Positions 1 to 9,210 are shown, counted from the stretch's first letter. The stretch is DNA of 64,000 nucleotides from Eutreptiella sp. 'Long Island Sound 2002' (GCA_964036045.1 OZ038392.1:21664090-21728089), one strand, 5' to 3'. Numbers and translations: made by a program. The notes: generated by a model not told the origin, from the sequence alone.

Positions 1-1206
1 CTACATGGACCCCTTACTAGTAGGGGGGCGCTTTTTTTTTGTCCCCATGTTTGGGATTGTGCCATCGAGTGCCATTGGAAAATGTGTCTCCCTACACAAT
101 GGTTCAAGCACACCGGATGGATAATGTTCCTGCACACACCACGAGCCTTTGTCTGTTGAGAGTTCTTGTGTGTGGACGATTGTCATATTCACTGAAGAGT
201 CGTGTCCCCATCACTGTACCCATTAGTTCCCCCTGTCTCTTCAGCAAATACGAGGGGGCAGGCTCCTCCATGGACGACTCAGCGAAGCAATTAGCCAACT
301 GTAGCTCAAAAAAAACCAACCTGTGAAATTGTATGCGTACATACACACACAGGCATCAAGCAGTTGATTCCTAACATTTGAGCTGTAATTTCCGAAAGAC
401 CATTTAGTAAAGACGTTGCTGCGATTGAAATCAACTCTGTCCTTAGCCATAACATAATAAATGTCACCATCATCAGCATAGGCATCAACAAGGTTGAAAG
501 GTGCCTTGAATTCGTTTTCGTAGCGTGGATGCAAGCAGTGAAACTCCCCTGCAGCTGACAAGCGTCGGACAATACTTTTACAATGTGCACGAATTTCCGG
601 ATGCATGCTGAGGTGTAGGGCTTCCGTAAAGTTCAACCAGGACACTTGTGTCTGGCGAGTCTTGAAGCATGACCAAGGAAAAGCTGCGTGCGTTCGTCCC
701 TTCGGAGTTTAATTTGATTGAGATAGCCAAGTTGAAACGTCATATGGGGGTTTGTCGTGTATCAGTGGTGGGTTGACACAAAAGTTGTTGGTGGCATCAC
801 CATGGAACCTCACACCAAGATGGTGACTGAAAGCATGGACATCCAGCACATCTCTCCAGGATACCAAGTCGTTGTTGTAACACGAAGGCCAAGGCAGGTG
901 ATTGCAGTCTGAGCCAAGGTCAAGCAACCCGAGGGATTCCAAAGGGATCCTAAGTTTCGCGGCAATGACAACCACTTGATGTAGAGAGAGAAGTTGATTT
1001 GTGAGCCCTCTGACAACTGGATGCACAAGCACAACCTTGCTCAAATCAGGATTCTTATTGCAAAAGCCCTCTAAATGGGGAGGAATTTCAGAAGGTACAA
1101 AGACTGCTCTGTGGTGAATGCCCAGAAGGTCGCCGTTGACTGATGTGGTCACCAGCATTAAGGCATAGGTGATGAATCTCACCATCATGAGACATACATG
1201 AACCAT
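1..1206 (-). pseudogene. O-fucosyltransferase-like gene, unit A copy, disrupted
   Basis: This is the first of three copies of the gene annotated at 10894-12129, running from an ATG at 1206 to a TAG at 1-3 on the minus strand. It has lost function by at least two lesions visible against the other copies. An in-frame TAA follows the Ser-Gln-Ser-Asn stretch near 709-711, where the other copies read Asn-Leu-Thr. About 430 bases further on, a one-base loss near 270-280 (the other copies have one more base between ATGGA and CGAAG) shifts the frame just after the SSYSWLIAS motif. The N-terminal hydrophobic segment and the ligand-binding HPRYENEF motif are still present. The neighbouring DNA (1207-1705 and 2499-3430) is also shared with units B and C, so it decayed after a segmental duplication rather than by retroposition. 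Confidence 0.75.
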
Positions 1207-1705
1207 AGCGGAGAAAAAAAATGACAGCGGTAAAGTGGGGGCAGGGAAGGAGGTTCTATGCTGGGGCACTCATCTTTGGGGCTCGTCTTCAGTGCGGGGC
1301 TGTGATCTTGCGATACGCCATACATACATACATACATACATACACGCACACTGAGAATGCATCAATGCAAAGAAAACATGATCTGCCCCAGCTAGGACAG
1401 CGAAAAATGTTGTTATTTGGTCACCATTGTCCAGCAGAACATTGCATTGCTTCAAGCATTCACATCAGCGAGTGAGAGTGCGCATCACTGATACAGGTGC
1501 AAGGTGAAGTCAACATGGGAAGCAACTTTGGGGTCGGAAGTGGTTGCGCGTGTGGTGTACACAAATAAACACACATCTGTGTATGGGTGTTTCACCAGGG
1601 GGGAGGGGAGGCCATTTGAATGCATAAAGAGCCAAATATTCACACCATTTTGCATTTTGATCAAATGTCATCATATCCAGGTGGGGGAAACTGTACCCCC
1701 TCAAT
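1207..1705. other. Conserved upstream flank of the fucosyltransferase-like gene, unit A
   Basis: Matches 12130-12620 (unit B) and 26081-26571 (unit C) almost base for base. It includes a CATA microsatellite at about 1318-1346 that is shorter in B and C. This is the 5' side of the minus-strand gene, so its promoter and any upstream exon should lie here, but I see no TATA box or start I would defend. Short open frames on both strands drift between copies and none is clearly coding. Confidence 0.6.
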
Positions 1706-2498
1706 AGATTCGGGCCGCGCGAGGCAGGGGACGGTGAAATGCGGCAGGGAGCAACAGGAAGGCGACAGGGTAGCGACAGGAAGAAGACAGGGTGGCGGCA
1801 GGAGGACGACAGGAAAGCGGCAGGAAAGCGGCAGGGAAGCGACAGGAAGCGGCAGGCACGCGATAGGAAGGCGACAAGAGAGGTGCGACAGGAGAGCAAC
1901 AGGAGGGCGACAGGGCGGCAACAGGGTGGCGACAGGAAGACGACAGGGAAGCAACAGGAAACAAGACATAGCGACAGACCGGATGGGCGGCAGGAAAGCG
2001 AAAGGAAGACGACAGGAGGGCAACAGGGCTAGCGGCGACAGGGAAGCGACAAGGATGCGACAGGAGAAAGCAACAGGAGAGCGACAGGAGAGCAACAGGA
2101 GAGCGGCAGGGAGGCAACAGGAAATAGCGACAGGAGAGCGACAGGAAGGAACGACAGGAGAGCGACAGGCAAAAAGTAGCACCGCGACAGGAAACGACAG
2201 GAAGCGACAGGAAGCAACAGGATAGCGACAGAAGGGCGGCAGGAAAGCGACAAGGAAGCGACAGGGGAGCAACAGGAGAGCGACAGGGAAGCAACAGGCA
2301 AGCAACATGGGAGCGACAGGGGGCCCAAAGTGCCAAAAAAAGCGACAGGGAAGCGACAGGCAAGCAACAGGAGAGCGAGAGGGAAGCAACAGGCAAGCAA
2401 CAGGGGAGTGACAGGGGGCCCAAAGTGCCAAAAAAAGCGACAGGGAGGCTACAGGGAGGCAACAGGATGGCGACAGGGGAGCGAGGCGACCCGATTCT
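1706..2498. mobile_element. Minisatellite-filled non-autonomous element with terminal inverted repeats
   Basis: A 793-bp insertion present only in unit A. The paralogous sites in B (12618-12620) and C (26569-26571) are empty and read straight through CTCAATATTGAGC. In A the AAT is duplicated at 1703-1705 and 2499-2501. The ends are imperfect inverted repeats: AGATTCGGGCCGCG at the left, and AGAATCGGGTCGCC reading in from the right. Nearly all of the interior is a degenerate minisatellite of about 9 bp, GCGACAGGA or GCAACAGGA, on the plus strand. It includes a duplicated block around a GGGGGCCCAAAGTGCC core (near 2316-2333 and 2411-2428). The long open frames here (Arg/Gln/Gly-rich on plus, Pro/Ser/Leu/Cys-rich on minus) come from the repeat and are not genes. 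A 3-bp target duplication would suit PIF/Harbinger- or CACTA-type mobilisation, but no transposase is present. Confidence 0.72.
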
Positions 2499-3430
2499 AA
2501 TATTGAGCATATCGACTCCAAAGGGAAAGGTTCGAGCCTGGCGTTCATTTCTTTTTCGCCATTCTACATCCGCCTTTCGCAGTTGGCTTACAAACCCCCT
2601 TACTTTGAACATGGAGACTTTAAAATTCAGAGTTACGGCTGAATGGGACGGTAGAAAGGAGCAGTGAAGCCTTCAAGCGCAGACATGTGCTGCAGCAACT
2701 CCTTTTTGGCAGATTCTCAAGCCCCAGAATTGGCAAAAAAAATCCTTCAAACCCTCAACATATTGTTGACTTACAACCTAAGACCTAGACAAGCGGATTC
2801 AAAAACCAAAAGCATGTTTTTACCCCCCTTGCGTTGTTTTTGGAGTTGTGACAATATGTTGCAACTATGGGCCGAACAAACTTCACTCACGGGCACCTGT
2901 GCAGCACAGAGAGTGGGCTGGCCACAATCGAGACATGTCAGCAGAAAATGGCTGGTGGCTACACCATATCGTTCAGTTGAGCTCTAACTTCTTTTTCTTG
3001 ATTTCTGACACCGGAGAGTTCGGCCATCAAGGAAGACGGTGTGCATAGGCAGCTGGGCCTGGAAATATGTACAGTAAAGGCTGCTTGGCCACAGAGTAGG
3101 CTAGATGCGGGTGGTTGGGCACAACCTTCGACGCGAGTTGTGTTGCACAAGCGTATGGCCGTTTGCCAGCGTACACAATGCGCCCTAGAAACAAGGACCC
3201 CGCAAAATAGTTATGTGACCACATCTATTTAGGGTCCTCTGTTGGGCTCCAAGCAGGTGACCATATTGATTTTCACAATAACCTGTGTGTCAAGAAGGCA
3301 AGACGCGTACATCCTCATCCACTCCTCTCCGCCATGGGAAGGCTGAGATTGTAGGAATTTTGGCACCATCTCCTTTCTCCCTTGCGTTGGGGCCGCAAGA
3401 AGGTAGGTCTTACAGGGCATTATTGCATAC
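2499..3430. other. Conserved non-genic block shared by units A, B and C
   Basis: Matches 12618-13691 and 26569-27420. Unit A lacks about 136 bp present in B (13304-13439) and in C, joining ...GTACACAA directly to TGCGCCCTAG. Open frames occur on both strands, but none has a recognisable domain. I see no gene here. Confidence 0.55.
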
Positions 3431-3624
3431 ATTGCAGTATAGTGTGACCCCACACAAGATGTGGTTTGAGGTTTGAGGTTCTTTTCCTTTGCTCTTTCGG
3501 GTATAGCAAGACACCACTCATCGTTGGCTCCCCACAGGTTATCACACCAGGGCATGTACTCATGCGCCACGTGGTCAACAAGGCACTCAAACCACTCTGG
3601 AAACCACAAGCATGAGTACTGCAA
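3228..3624 (-). pseudogene. 5' part of an unrecognised gene, cut by the unit A inversion
   Basis: Minus-strand frame containing QYSCLWFPEW, ECLVDHVAHEYM, and a Lys-rich KEKNLKPQ stretch. It is homologous to plus-strand unit B 14949-15155. In A the reading frame runs through SHYTAMYA and then crosses the inversion breakpoint at 3430/3431 into unrelated sequence, so the remainder of the coding sequence (4877-5037) is stranded 1.4 kb away on the opposite strand. The protein family is not one I recognise. Several Trp and Cys positions are kept between copies while other positions differ, which favours a former coding role. Confidence 0.4.
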
Positions 3625-4329
3625 GGCACCACCATGGCAGGCGAGGGGTCCTAAAAGCAGGGGCGGAGGGTGTTAGTAGCAAGGACCGATCCCAGAGCTC
3701 TTTCAGGACCCTGAATGTGCTGTGGTACACACTGATAATGCCTAGTTGTAAGCACCATGAGGGCATACCGCCCCTGGGAGTGTAGGCACACAGAGGGGGG
3801 TTGCGACTAAACGACCTCATGATTTAGTGCCACTCCACTCAGGACCCGCCCCTAAGCAAGCCCTGTTGATGTAGGCGAGCGTCCTCAGGGGATGGGCTTG
3901 TGAGATGGCCGTTTGGAGGCGGGAATCCAGGACTCAACCACCTTCAAGGGTACCTAGTTCAGCGCGTGGGCATTTTGTTGGTGCTACACAGTGCAGAATA
4001 ATGTCGCTGTGGGAGGCTGGGTAAGTAGGACCCACTGACCATTTGGCTGCAATCGTGATAAGCGGCCATTGGGTATTCCGATGACCCCCGTTCGTACTTC
4101 CCTCGGTGAAGGGAGAGCGTAACTCCGGCCCAAAGTACCATAAACGCAATGATCTTACAGCTTGCGAATGCAACTTGTGTGATCGTTGGTCTTCAAATCT
4201 AGCATCCTTGTGGCATTTGTGCCCAGTTTGTTAAGTCCGTCTCACACCAGGGGGTGCCATAAGGACACTCACCCTTCTTTTTTTTTTTACTATGGCATGC
4301 ACTCTCTGATGGTCATACGTCACCAGATC

Positions 4330-4400
4330 TTGACATAGCTTAGTTGGTAGTTGTACTAGGTTCTGGTTCCAAGGGTCCTGGGTTCAAATCCTACTACCTG
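4330..4400 (+). promoter_or_regulatory. tRNA-like internal A and B boxes inside the MITE
   Basis: A box TAGCTTAGTTGG (4336-4347) and B box GGTTCAAATCC (4381-4391) both fit the pol III consensus exactly and have tRNA-like spacing. The intervening anticodon arm and the acceptor stem do not pair properly, so this is not a functional tRNA gene. In copy B the B box is intact (14191-14201) and the A box has one mismatch. In copy A2 both are degenerate. Confidence 0.55.
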
Positions 4401-4455
4401 CAACAATTTTGGCTTCGCTTTTTTGGTCTTTTTTATGTCCCCGTGTTACCCCCAG

Positions 4456-4539
4456 CGGTTACCCACCAACCGCCATCGGTTACCCACCAATCGCCATCGG
4501 CTGCCCACCAACTGCCATTGGTTACCCACCAACCGTCAT
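4456..4539 (+). repeat. 21-bp minisatellite, four units
   Basis: Four contiguous 21-bp units based on CGGTTACCCACCAACCGCCAT. The related MITE copies carry six units (about 5666-5791) and five units (14022-14126) on the opposite strand, so copy number has changed since the elements diverged. The array gives Gly-Trp-Trp-Val-type repeated peptides that are not genes. Confidence 0.85.
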
Positions 4540-4876
4540 TGTAGGGCGTATTGGACACTCCGAGTTGTTTTTTTTTCATTACGGCACCTCCTGTCTCACA
4601 CAATTTATCCAACCCTTGAGGCACAAGCAAACAACAGCCATAACTACGAACAAAGGCAAAATCGAGTACAATACACAATCAAGGTGGCTTCCTAAACCCT
4701 GCCTTCAAGGCGTCCCCGGTGGGGTCGGAATCAATCACGCAACATACAACATAACCCGGGTATTTTGAGCTCAGAGTGTGGGGGGGGGGGGGCAAGGCTG
4801 GTAAGAGTGAGTACTGATGCATGATACCAACTTTTTCGGGTCCGCTCATCGAGCACACATGGAGGGGATCTACAAC

Positions 4877-5037
4877 AATGCAGCCTCCGCAAATGACGAG
4901 AGTGGCACAAGAGTTACTCCACAAATGGTGTCCATACATGTTGTTACATAGTGCCCATGTGCTGCAAGGGTGTTTGTATCATGGCCACCCTAAGTCTATG
5001 TGGGACCTTTACCATAAGCTACTAGGTTTCTTGGATG
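4877..5037 (+). pseudogene. 3' exon of the unrecognised gene of unit A, separated by inversion
   Basis: Open plus-strand stretch containing PQMTRVAQELL, CPYMLLHSAH, GCLYHGHPKSMW and YHKLLGFLDG, ending at a good splice donor (TTGGATG then GTAAGT at 5038). It corresponds to 15182-15343 in unit B, where it is contiguous with the rest of the frame. In A its 5' partner lies at 3228-3430 on the minus strand, so the gene cannot be expressed intact from this copy. Confidence 0.45.
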
Positions 5038-5384
5038 GTAAGTCAGTTGGATTCCAGTCGCGGCAATTCACACAAGCGGCATGCAGCCACTTACAAGGCG
5101 CATGATGCGTGCTACGTGCACTTTTCGTCTTTTTTCACCTCATTTTATCACACTTGCAAGCCATTGGTCCCATGGTCGATTATAACTTTGGTGCCGCATA
5201 CACATTTTGTTAGAGTGAAAGATCAAAGGTCCTGTGGCGAGGGCATTCGGTCAATTAGAACTGACCATCACACGCCCACCCCCCCTTTGCCTCTCCTCCT
5301 CATTTTATATTTTGCACTGTCCTTCACCCTTGTTGTCATTTGTTCTTGGAGATTGGATTATGATGATGGCAAATCATGGGATGG

Positions 5385-5570
5385 CCGGTAGGTTTGCTAT
5401 GCAATAGCCATGTACGCCTCGCTCGTTCATGCAAGAAAGGTTGATTAGCGTGTCAAATACAATGTTTGAGCGAGCATTTGCATCAACTTTAAGGATACGC
5501 AACCAAATATATATCAAGACATCATGCAACAGTGGAGAGCCTTATAGCCTACCCCCTCCACCGGTATCTT
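5385..5570 (-). pseudogene. Conserved minus-strand exon-like frame, unit A
   Basis: Minus-strand frame with SPLLHDVLIYIWLRILKV, DANARSNIVFD and NLSCMNERGVHGYCIA. It matches the frame at 15690-15880 in unit B (DVLIDIWLRILEVDANA, NLSCMNELGVHGYCIA), and most differences between copies are conservative replacements. No flanking splice sites or domain family could be settled. Confidence 0.35.
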
Positions 5571-5611
5571 GCCCCTACCCTTGTCTTTATCCGGAGGCCG
5601 TGACACACCGT

Positions 5612-6000
5612 CATGGGGTGCCGTAATTAAACAAAAAAAACTCGGAGTGTCCAACACGCCCTACAACGGCGGTTGGTGGGTAATCGAAGGCAGTTGGTGG
5701 GTAACCGCTGGCGGTTGGTGGGTAACCGCTGGCGGTTGGTGGGTAACCGATGCCGGTTTGTGCGTAACCGCTGGTGGTTGGTGGGTAACCGCTGGGGGTA
5801 GGTAACATGGGGACATAAAAAAGACCGAAAAGCGAAGCTAAAATTGTTGCAGGGAGTGGGGTTAGGACCCAGGATCCTTGGAATTAGAGGCTAGTATAAC
5901 TACCAACCAAACTATGACAGGATCTGGTGACAGTTGAGTATCAGAGAGTGCATGCCATAGTAAAAAAAGGGGGGGGTGAGTTTCCGTATGGCACCCCCTG
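5612..6000 (-). mobile_element. hAT-like MITE, second insertion (copy A2)
   Basis: A 389-bp copy of the same MITE family, in opposite orientation to 4248-4593 and inserted only in unit A. Flanks are CACACCGT (5604-5611) and CACATCAT (6001-6008), an 8-bp duplication with two changes. Unit B has the empty site CACACCGT followed by CACTTTG at 15918-15932. The inner 21-bp array has six units. The internal promoter boxes are eroded, with only a weak A box left near 5905-5916. A1 and A2 form a roughly 1-kb-apart inverted pair that could fold. Confidence 0.72.
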
Positions 6001-6008
6001 CACATCAT

Positions 6009-6689
6009 CACTTTGTCAACCTCAAAATTTTGCCGCCGGTAAGCGTCTCGTTTTGCAGAACAGTGTGTTGTGATGCGCTGAGTAAGAAAAAGTCACTAAC
6101 CACGTCTTCTGTGGGGTAGTTGTTCCAGGCCCAGCCCCCCCCCCCTATTCTTTGGGAAGTATTCAAGAGCAACATTGCATCACTTTCTTTATTGTTAAGA
6201 CGCATTAAGCACATTTATCAAAGTAAACGGGTAGTAACCCTAGCCCGCCCGTGAAGTTCACTCCTGCCACTCACTGGAGCGGAGGTGTCTTCCTTCATTG
6301 AGGTATATACCAAAATAAAGTAAGCACCTCATGCCTTTTCCTTAAAGGTTAGCCCTAGTGGCCTCCCAACTCAGGACCTAGGTACTCAAAAGTTTCATTT
6401 ACTGTATTGTGGTCGTATTCTAAAACTGTTTCTGAATTCAGTTGCTTGGCCAGGCTGGCCAAGCCATATCCTCTGTCTGGCCGAACCTACGTGCCCCAGA
6501 TTCCTAACCTACTCCATTGCACACCAAGCAGTGCACATCAAGTGCGGAGTCCATTCCACCTAGCTAGAGTGATGTTACATTGCATGCACGTCTGTGTAGA
6601 AACCATTCTAGCTTTGTATTTGAGCCAGATTGCACACTACACCTACAAAAGTTACATTCCAAGAGATATCGCATAACATCGCTTTCAGT
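6009..6689. other. Non-genic block shared with unit B
   Basis: Collinear with 15926-16598. It holds a poly-C tract and a stretch near 6204-6240 (GCATTAAG, AAAGTAAACGGGTAGTAACC) that recurs at about 16119-16155 and, outside the array, at 29700-29740. No coding signal seen. Confidence 0.5.
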
Positions 6690-7427
6690 TGCAGCATCAG
6701 GATTTGCGATTTGTGAAATGTGGAGTTATTTTTTGGTTAACTGCATGGATCATTACAATTACTGCACAGGGTCCTTTCTTGGTAGTGAAATGATGACTGT
6801 CCATTGATTTTGGATGGCATTGCGTTGCTTGCGTTGACATCCTGTGAGTCCATAGAACTCTGCAATCGGGGATTGTATTTTTGATTTTGTCACTGCCACG
6901 CTGAAGCTACCCATAAGAGTTCAATAATGGATGGTACCAGGAGTTCATTGATGTTTCTATCCGTATCATGTCGGGAGTAGGTGGTCGTGTGTGAGCAATT
7001 ACACTGTCCTCAACACTCAACCTCAGGGCTAGATAAGGCGGTGATCCATGCACTGGGTTAAGGCGACGGTCCACGTGACAACAGGGTGCACAAGCGTTTT
7101 GGTGGTTGGTGTGCTGTGTGAGGGAGCCGTCGGCCCAGCCCCAAAGACACATGTGTCTAGATTGTGTTGACCTGTCATGCCTGCATGTTGCGTTCTCATT
7201 ATCTGCCGCCGTAGGGTTAGGTTTTGGTCCCCTAGCACAGTGTGAATTTAGGATGAGCGTACTTCTTGAAATCAAAGATGAACCGTGTCTCTAGGTCAAC
7301 ATTTGCTTTCCTAGCTCATGGAGCACATTTTCTATATGTTCTCAGAGGAGTTATGGAATTCAGGTCACATGAGGGGGGGGATTTGTGTGTGGTATTGGTA
7401 GAAGAAGTACTAAGTGGCCGATACTAA
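6690..7427. repeat. First copy of a local duplication in unit A
   Basis: Starts at GCAGCATCAGGATTTGCG and is repeated at 7725-8310 plus 9193-9430. Unit B has a single copy (16600-17340), so this is a duplication private to A. A minus-strand frame with SPPYLALRLSVEDSVIA and RPPTPDMIRIETSMNS is kept in all copies, but its function is unknown. Confidence 0.65.
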
Positions 7428-7720
7428 TCCCGTAGCTCATCAAGAGCCATGCACAATTGACGAATGTACGTGTCATGCTGCGACAAATGCATACGACACG
7501 AGCAATAAATACTACAATCGGGGCCATGAGAAGTGTGGCCACCTCCTCGCGATTCCACTTCGGCCAACTCACTCTCGACCCGCGTAACTTGGGTTTGCAA
7601 CCTCTCTAAAGAATCAGAAAAAATCGTCCGATCAGCTCTCACTGCAGCTACCTCATGTTGCAAAGAGGCAATTGATGCCCGGCACGAACATGACAAACCA
7701 CAATCATGCTTAGCATGCAC
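7424..7720 (-). CDS. Short coiled-coil frame with repeated Cys motif, between duplicated copies
   Basis: A 98-codon minus-strand frame from MHAKHDCGLSC to ALDELRD. Its middle part (ASIASLQHEVAAV, then SLERLQTQVTRVESELAEVE) has heptad spacing of Leu/Val/Ile typical of a parallel coiled coil. It is bracketed by two similar Cys clusters, DCGLSCSCR and DCSIYCSCR. The sequence has no counterpart in unit B, and it sits exactly between two copies of the local duplication, so it arrived with that rearrangement. I do not recognise the family. It may be one exon of a longer gene, since no stop or splice context was fixed upstream. Confidence 0.35.
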   Translation of the reverse strand: MHAKHDCGLSCSCRASIASLQHEVAAVRADRTIFSDSLERLQTQVTRVESELAEVESRGGGHTSHGPDCSIYCSCRMHLSQHDTYIRQLCMALDELRD

Positions 7721-7724
7721 TGAT

Positions 7725-8310
7725 GCAGCATCAAGATTTGCGATTTGTGAATTCTGCAGTTATTTTTGGTTACTTGCATGGATCATTACAATTACTGCAC
7801 AGGGTCCTTTCCTGGTAGTGAAATGATGACTGTCCATCAATTTTGGATGGCATTGCGTTGCTTGAGTTGAAATCCTGTGAGTCCATAGAACTCTGCAATC
7901 GGTGATTGTATTTTTGATTTTGTTACTGCCAAGCTGAAGCGACCCATAAGAGTCCAATCATGGATGGTACCGGGAGTTCATTGATGTTACTATCCGTATC
8001 ATTTCGGGAGTTGGTGGTCGTGTTTGAGCAATTACACTGTCCTCAACACTCAACCTCAGGGCTAGATAAGGCGGTGATCCATGCACTGGGTTAAGGCGAC
8101 GGTCCACATGACAACAGGGGGCACGAACGTTTTGGTGGTTGCTCTCCGTGTGCGGGAGCCGTCGGCCCAGCCCCAGAGACACATGTGTCTAGATTGTGTT
8201 GACCTGTCATGCCTGCCTGCTGCGCTCTCATTATCTGCCGCCCGTAGGGTTAGGTTTTGGCCTCCTAGCACCATATGATTTTGGGATAAGCCTACTTCAT
8301 GAAATCAAAG
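7725..8310. repeat. Second copy of the unit A local duplication, interrupted by an insert
   Basis: Resumes the sequence of 6690-7275 and is continued at 9193-9430. The interruption is the 882-bp insert described next. Together the two parts equal unit B 16600-17400. Confidence 0.65.
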
Positions 8311-8325
8311 GCGCCGGCTCCAGCC

Positions 8326-8622
8326 CTAAAGACGCTTGAAATCTCGGGCCCACGATTCGTTGAAATATGTCGCATCCAAAGCACTTGATCCCCGCGCTGT
8401 TTCCAAAATGTGTTTTGCCATGACAAGAAGTGCCTCGGCGTCAATGACAGCACCCTCAGACCACGTTCCAGAGAAATACTTCGCCACGGCTGCCGTTTCC
8501 TCCGGTGTTAACTTCGGTGGACGTCCAATGGGCTTCACTTTGCCTTGCATTGCATACTTATCTGCCCAGTCTCGTAGTGTGCTACGTGGGGGACACGATG
8601 CACCATACTTGAGCTTGCATGC
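8326..8622 (-). pseudogene. CENP-B/pogo (Tigger)-type transposase DNA-binding region, fragment
   Basis: Minus-strand frame of about 99 codons. It opens with ACKLKYGASCPPRSTLRDWA, which fits the psq-type helix-turn-helix (recognition helix ending in STLRD). GRPPKLTPEE, the linker typical of pogo/Tigger and CENP-B proteins, follows, then a region matching the second, Tc5-type helix-turn-helix and ending SWARDFKRL before a stop. This part of such proteins binds terminal repeats. The catalytic DDE domain is absent and no frame continues into it, so the fragment cannot transpose. The best alternative is a domesticated CENP-B-like DNA-binding protein, but its truncation argues against that. Confidence 0.65.
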
Positions 8623-8670
8623 GCGGCGTGCACTTCCGATGGCGCCACACCCAGGCCCCCTCCCTGGGTG

Positions 8671-8880
8671 TCATTGCCCAGAACCGTCCATCTTTTTCCG
8701 AACATAAAGTAATGCAGCATCCTCGCGTTGTTGTTGGTCCCAGTTTGCCATTGGTTTTGAATTGTACCCCTTGCGCTTTTTGTCTTTCGGTGGCAGTGTG
8801 GATGCAAACTCCTTCAAATTGTCAATGAGACCATCCACAGCACTTTGGGATGCACTTTTGCGGATGACAAATTTGTCCAT
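8671..8880 (-). pseudogene. N-terminal piece preceding the helix-turn-helix fragment
   Basis: Frame starting MDKFVIRKSAS, continuing through SAVDGLIDNLKEFASTLPP and a basic KDKKRKGYNS stretch to LLYVRKKMDGSGQ. It lies just upstream, same strand, of the pogo-type fragment and is probably its original N-terminus. The two are separated by about 50 bases holding a TGA and no clear intron, so the join is broken. Confidence 0.4.
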
Positions 8881-9002
8881 GGAAAAGCTGTCAAAAACAG
8901 ACAGCACTTGCAAGGGGTACAAAGGATTGCATCAACACTGATACCCAAAGACAAAAAGCATGTAGCACACTGCGACTAACACCGGAGGAAACTGCAGCCA
9001 CG

Positions 9003-9085
9003 TGGATCAAGTGCTTTGGATGCGACATATTTCAACAAATCCTGGGCCCGAGTTTTCAAGCGTTATGCCTGCAGCTGTGGTGAAG
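9003..9085 (+). pseudogene. Inverted second copy of the transposase fragment
   Basis: Plus-strand stretch reading RGSSALDATYFNKSWARVFK, the same peptide as the end of the 8326-8622 frame with two or three replacements, after which the frame runs into unrelated sequence. Confidence 0.55.
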
Positions 9086-9118
9086 GATGGAAATGTTACG
9101 CAAAAATTTCGCCAGAGG

Positions 9119-9152
9119 AAAATTTCGCCACCTTTCTTAACGGCGAAATTTT
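9119..9152. repeat. Perfect 11-bp hairpin, AAAATTTCGCC stem
   Basis: AAAATTTCGCC at 9119-9129 pairs with GGCGAAATTTT at 9142-9152 across a 12-base loop. Further copies of GGCGAAATTT lie within 80 bases on both strands. It is at the right end of the insert and may be a terminal structure of the inserted element. Confidence 0.6.
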
Positions 9153-9210
9153 CCCTGCGAAATTCTGCTATGGCGAAATTTGCCCCCGCCTGTACTTCAT
9201 GACATCAAAG

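Larger units (their letters stand above)
4248..4593 (+). mobile_element. hAT-like MITE with tRNA-type promoter boxes and 21-bp minisatellite (copy A1)
   Basis: A 346-bp element bounded by an exact 8-bp target duplication, TCTCACAC, at 4240-4247 and 4594-4601. The ends are inverted repeats beginning CAGGGGGTGCCATAAG and CAGGAGGTGCCGTAAT. An 8-bp duplication and CAGGGG-type ends are typical of the hAT superfamily. Inside lie sequences matching the RNA polymerase III A box (TAGCTTAGTTGG, 4336-4347) and B box (GGTTCAAATCC, 4381-4391), then four 21-bp units of CGGTTACCCACCAACCGCCAT type at 4456-4539. There is no coding sequence. The same insertion, inverted with its surroundings, is 13963-14330. 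Confidence 0.75.
3431..4868. other. Inverted segment in unit A relative to unit B
   Basis: The sequence is the reverse complement of 13692-15155. Outside it A and B are collinear: GCATAC at 3425-3430 equals 13686-13691, and the CAGCCTCCGC block at 4881 equals 15186. Unit B keeps an open frame across the right breakpoint (see 14949-15343), so B probably has the ancestral order and A was inverted. The segment carries a MITE (4248-4593) along with it. Confidence 0.75.
8311..9192. mobile_element. 882-bp insert with transposase helix-turn-helix fragments
   Basis: The insert splits sequence that is continuous in unit B. It is flanked by an 18-base near-repeat, TACTTCATGAAATCAAAG, at 8293-8310 and (one mismatch) 9193-9210, consistent with a long target-site duplication. 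The two ends hold oppositely oriented copies of one 70-bp coding fragment (8320-8390 minus, 9003-9072 plus). Long target duplications are not made by Tc1/pogo-type transposases, so the DNA may have been placed by reverse-transcription-linked insertion or end repair. Confidence 0.55.

Noticed and set aside
1661-2612. Long Pro/Ser/Leu/Cys-rich (minus) and Arg/Gln/Gly-rich (plus) open frames up to 303 codons
   Set aside because: They are created by the GCGACAGGA minisatellite, are open in several frames at once, and are missing from units B and C.
4330-4400. Functional tRNA gene at the A/B boxes
   Set aside because: The anticodon stem has mismatches and there is no proper acceptor stem; treated as promoter-like sequence within a MITE.
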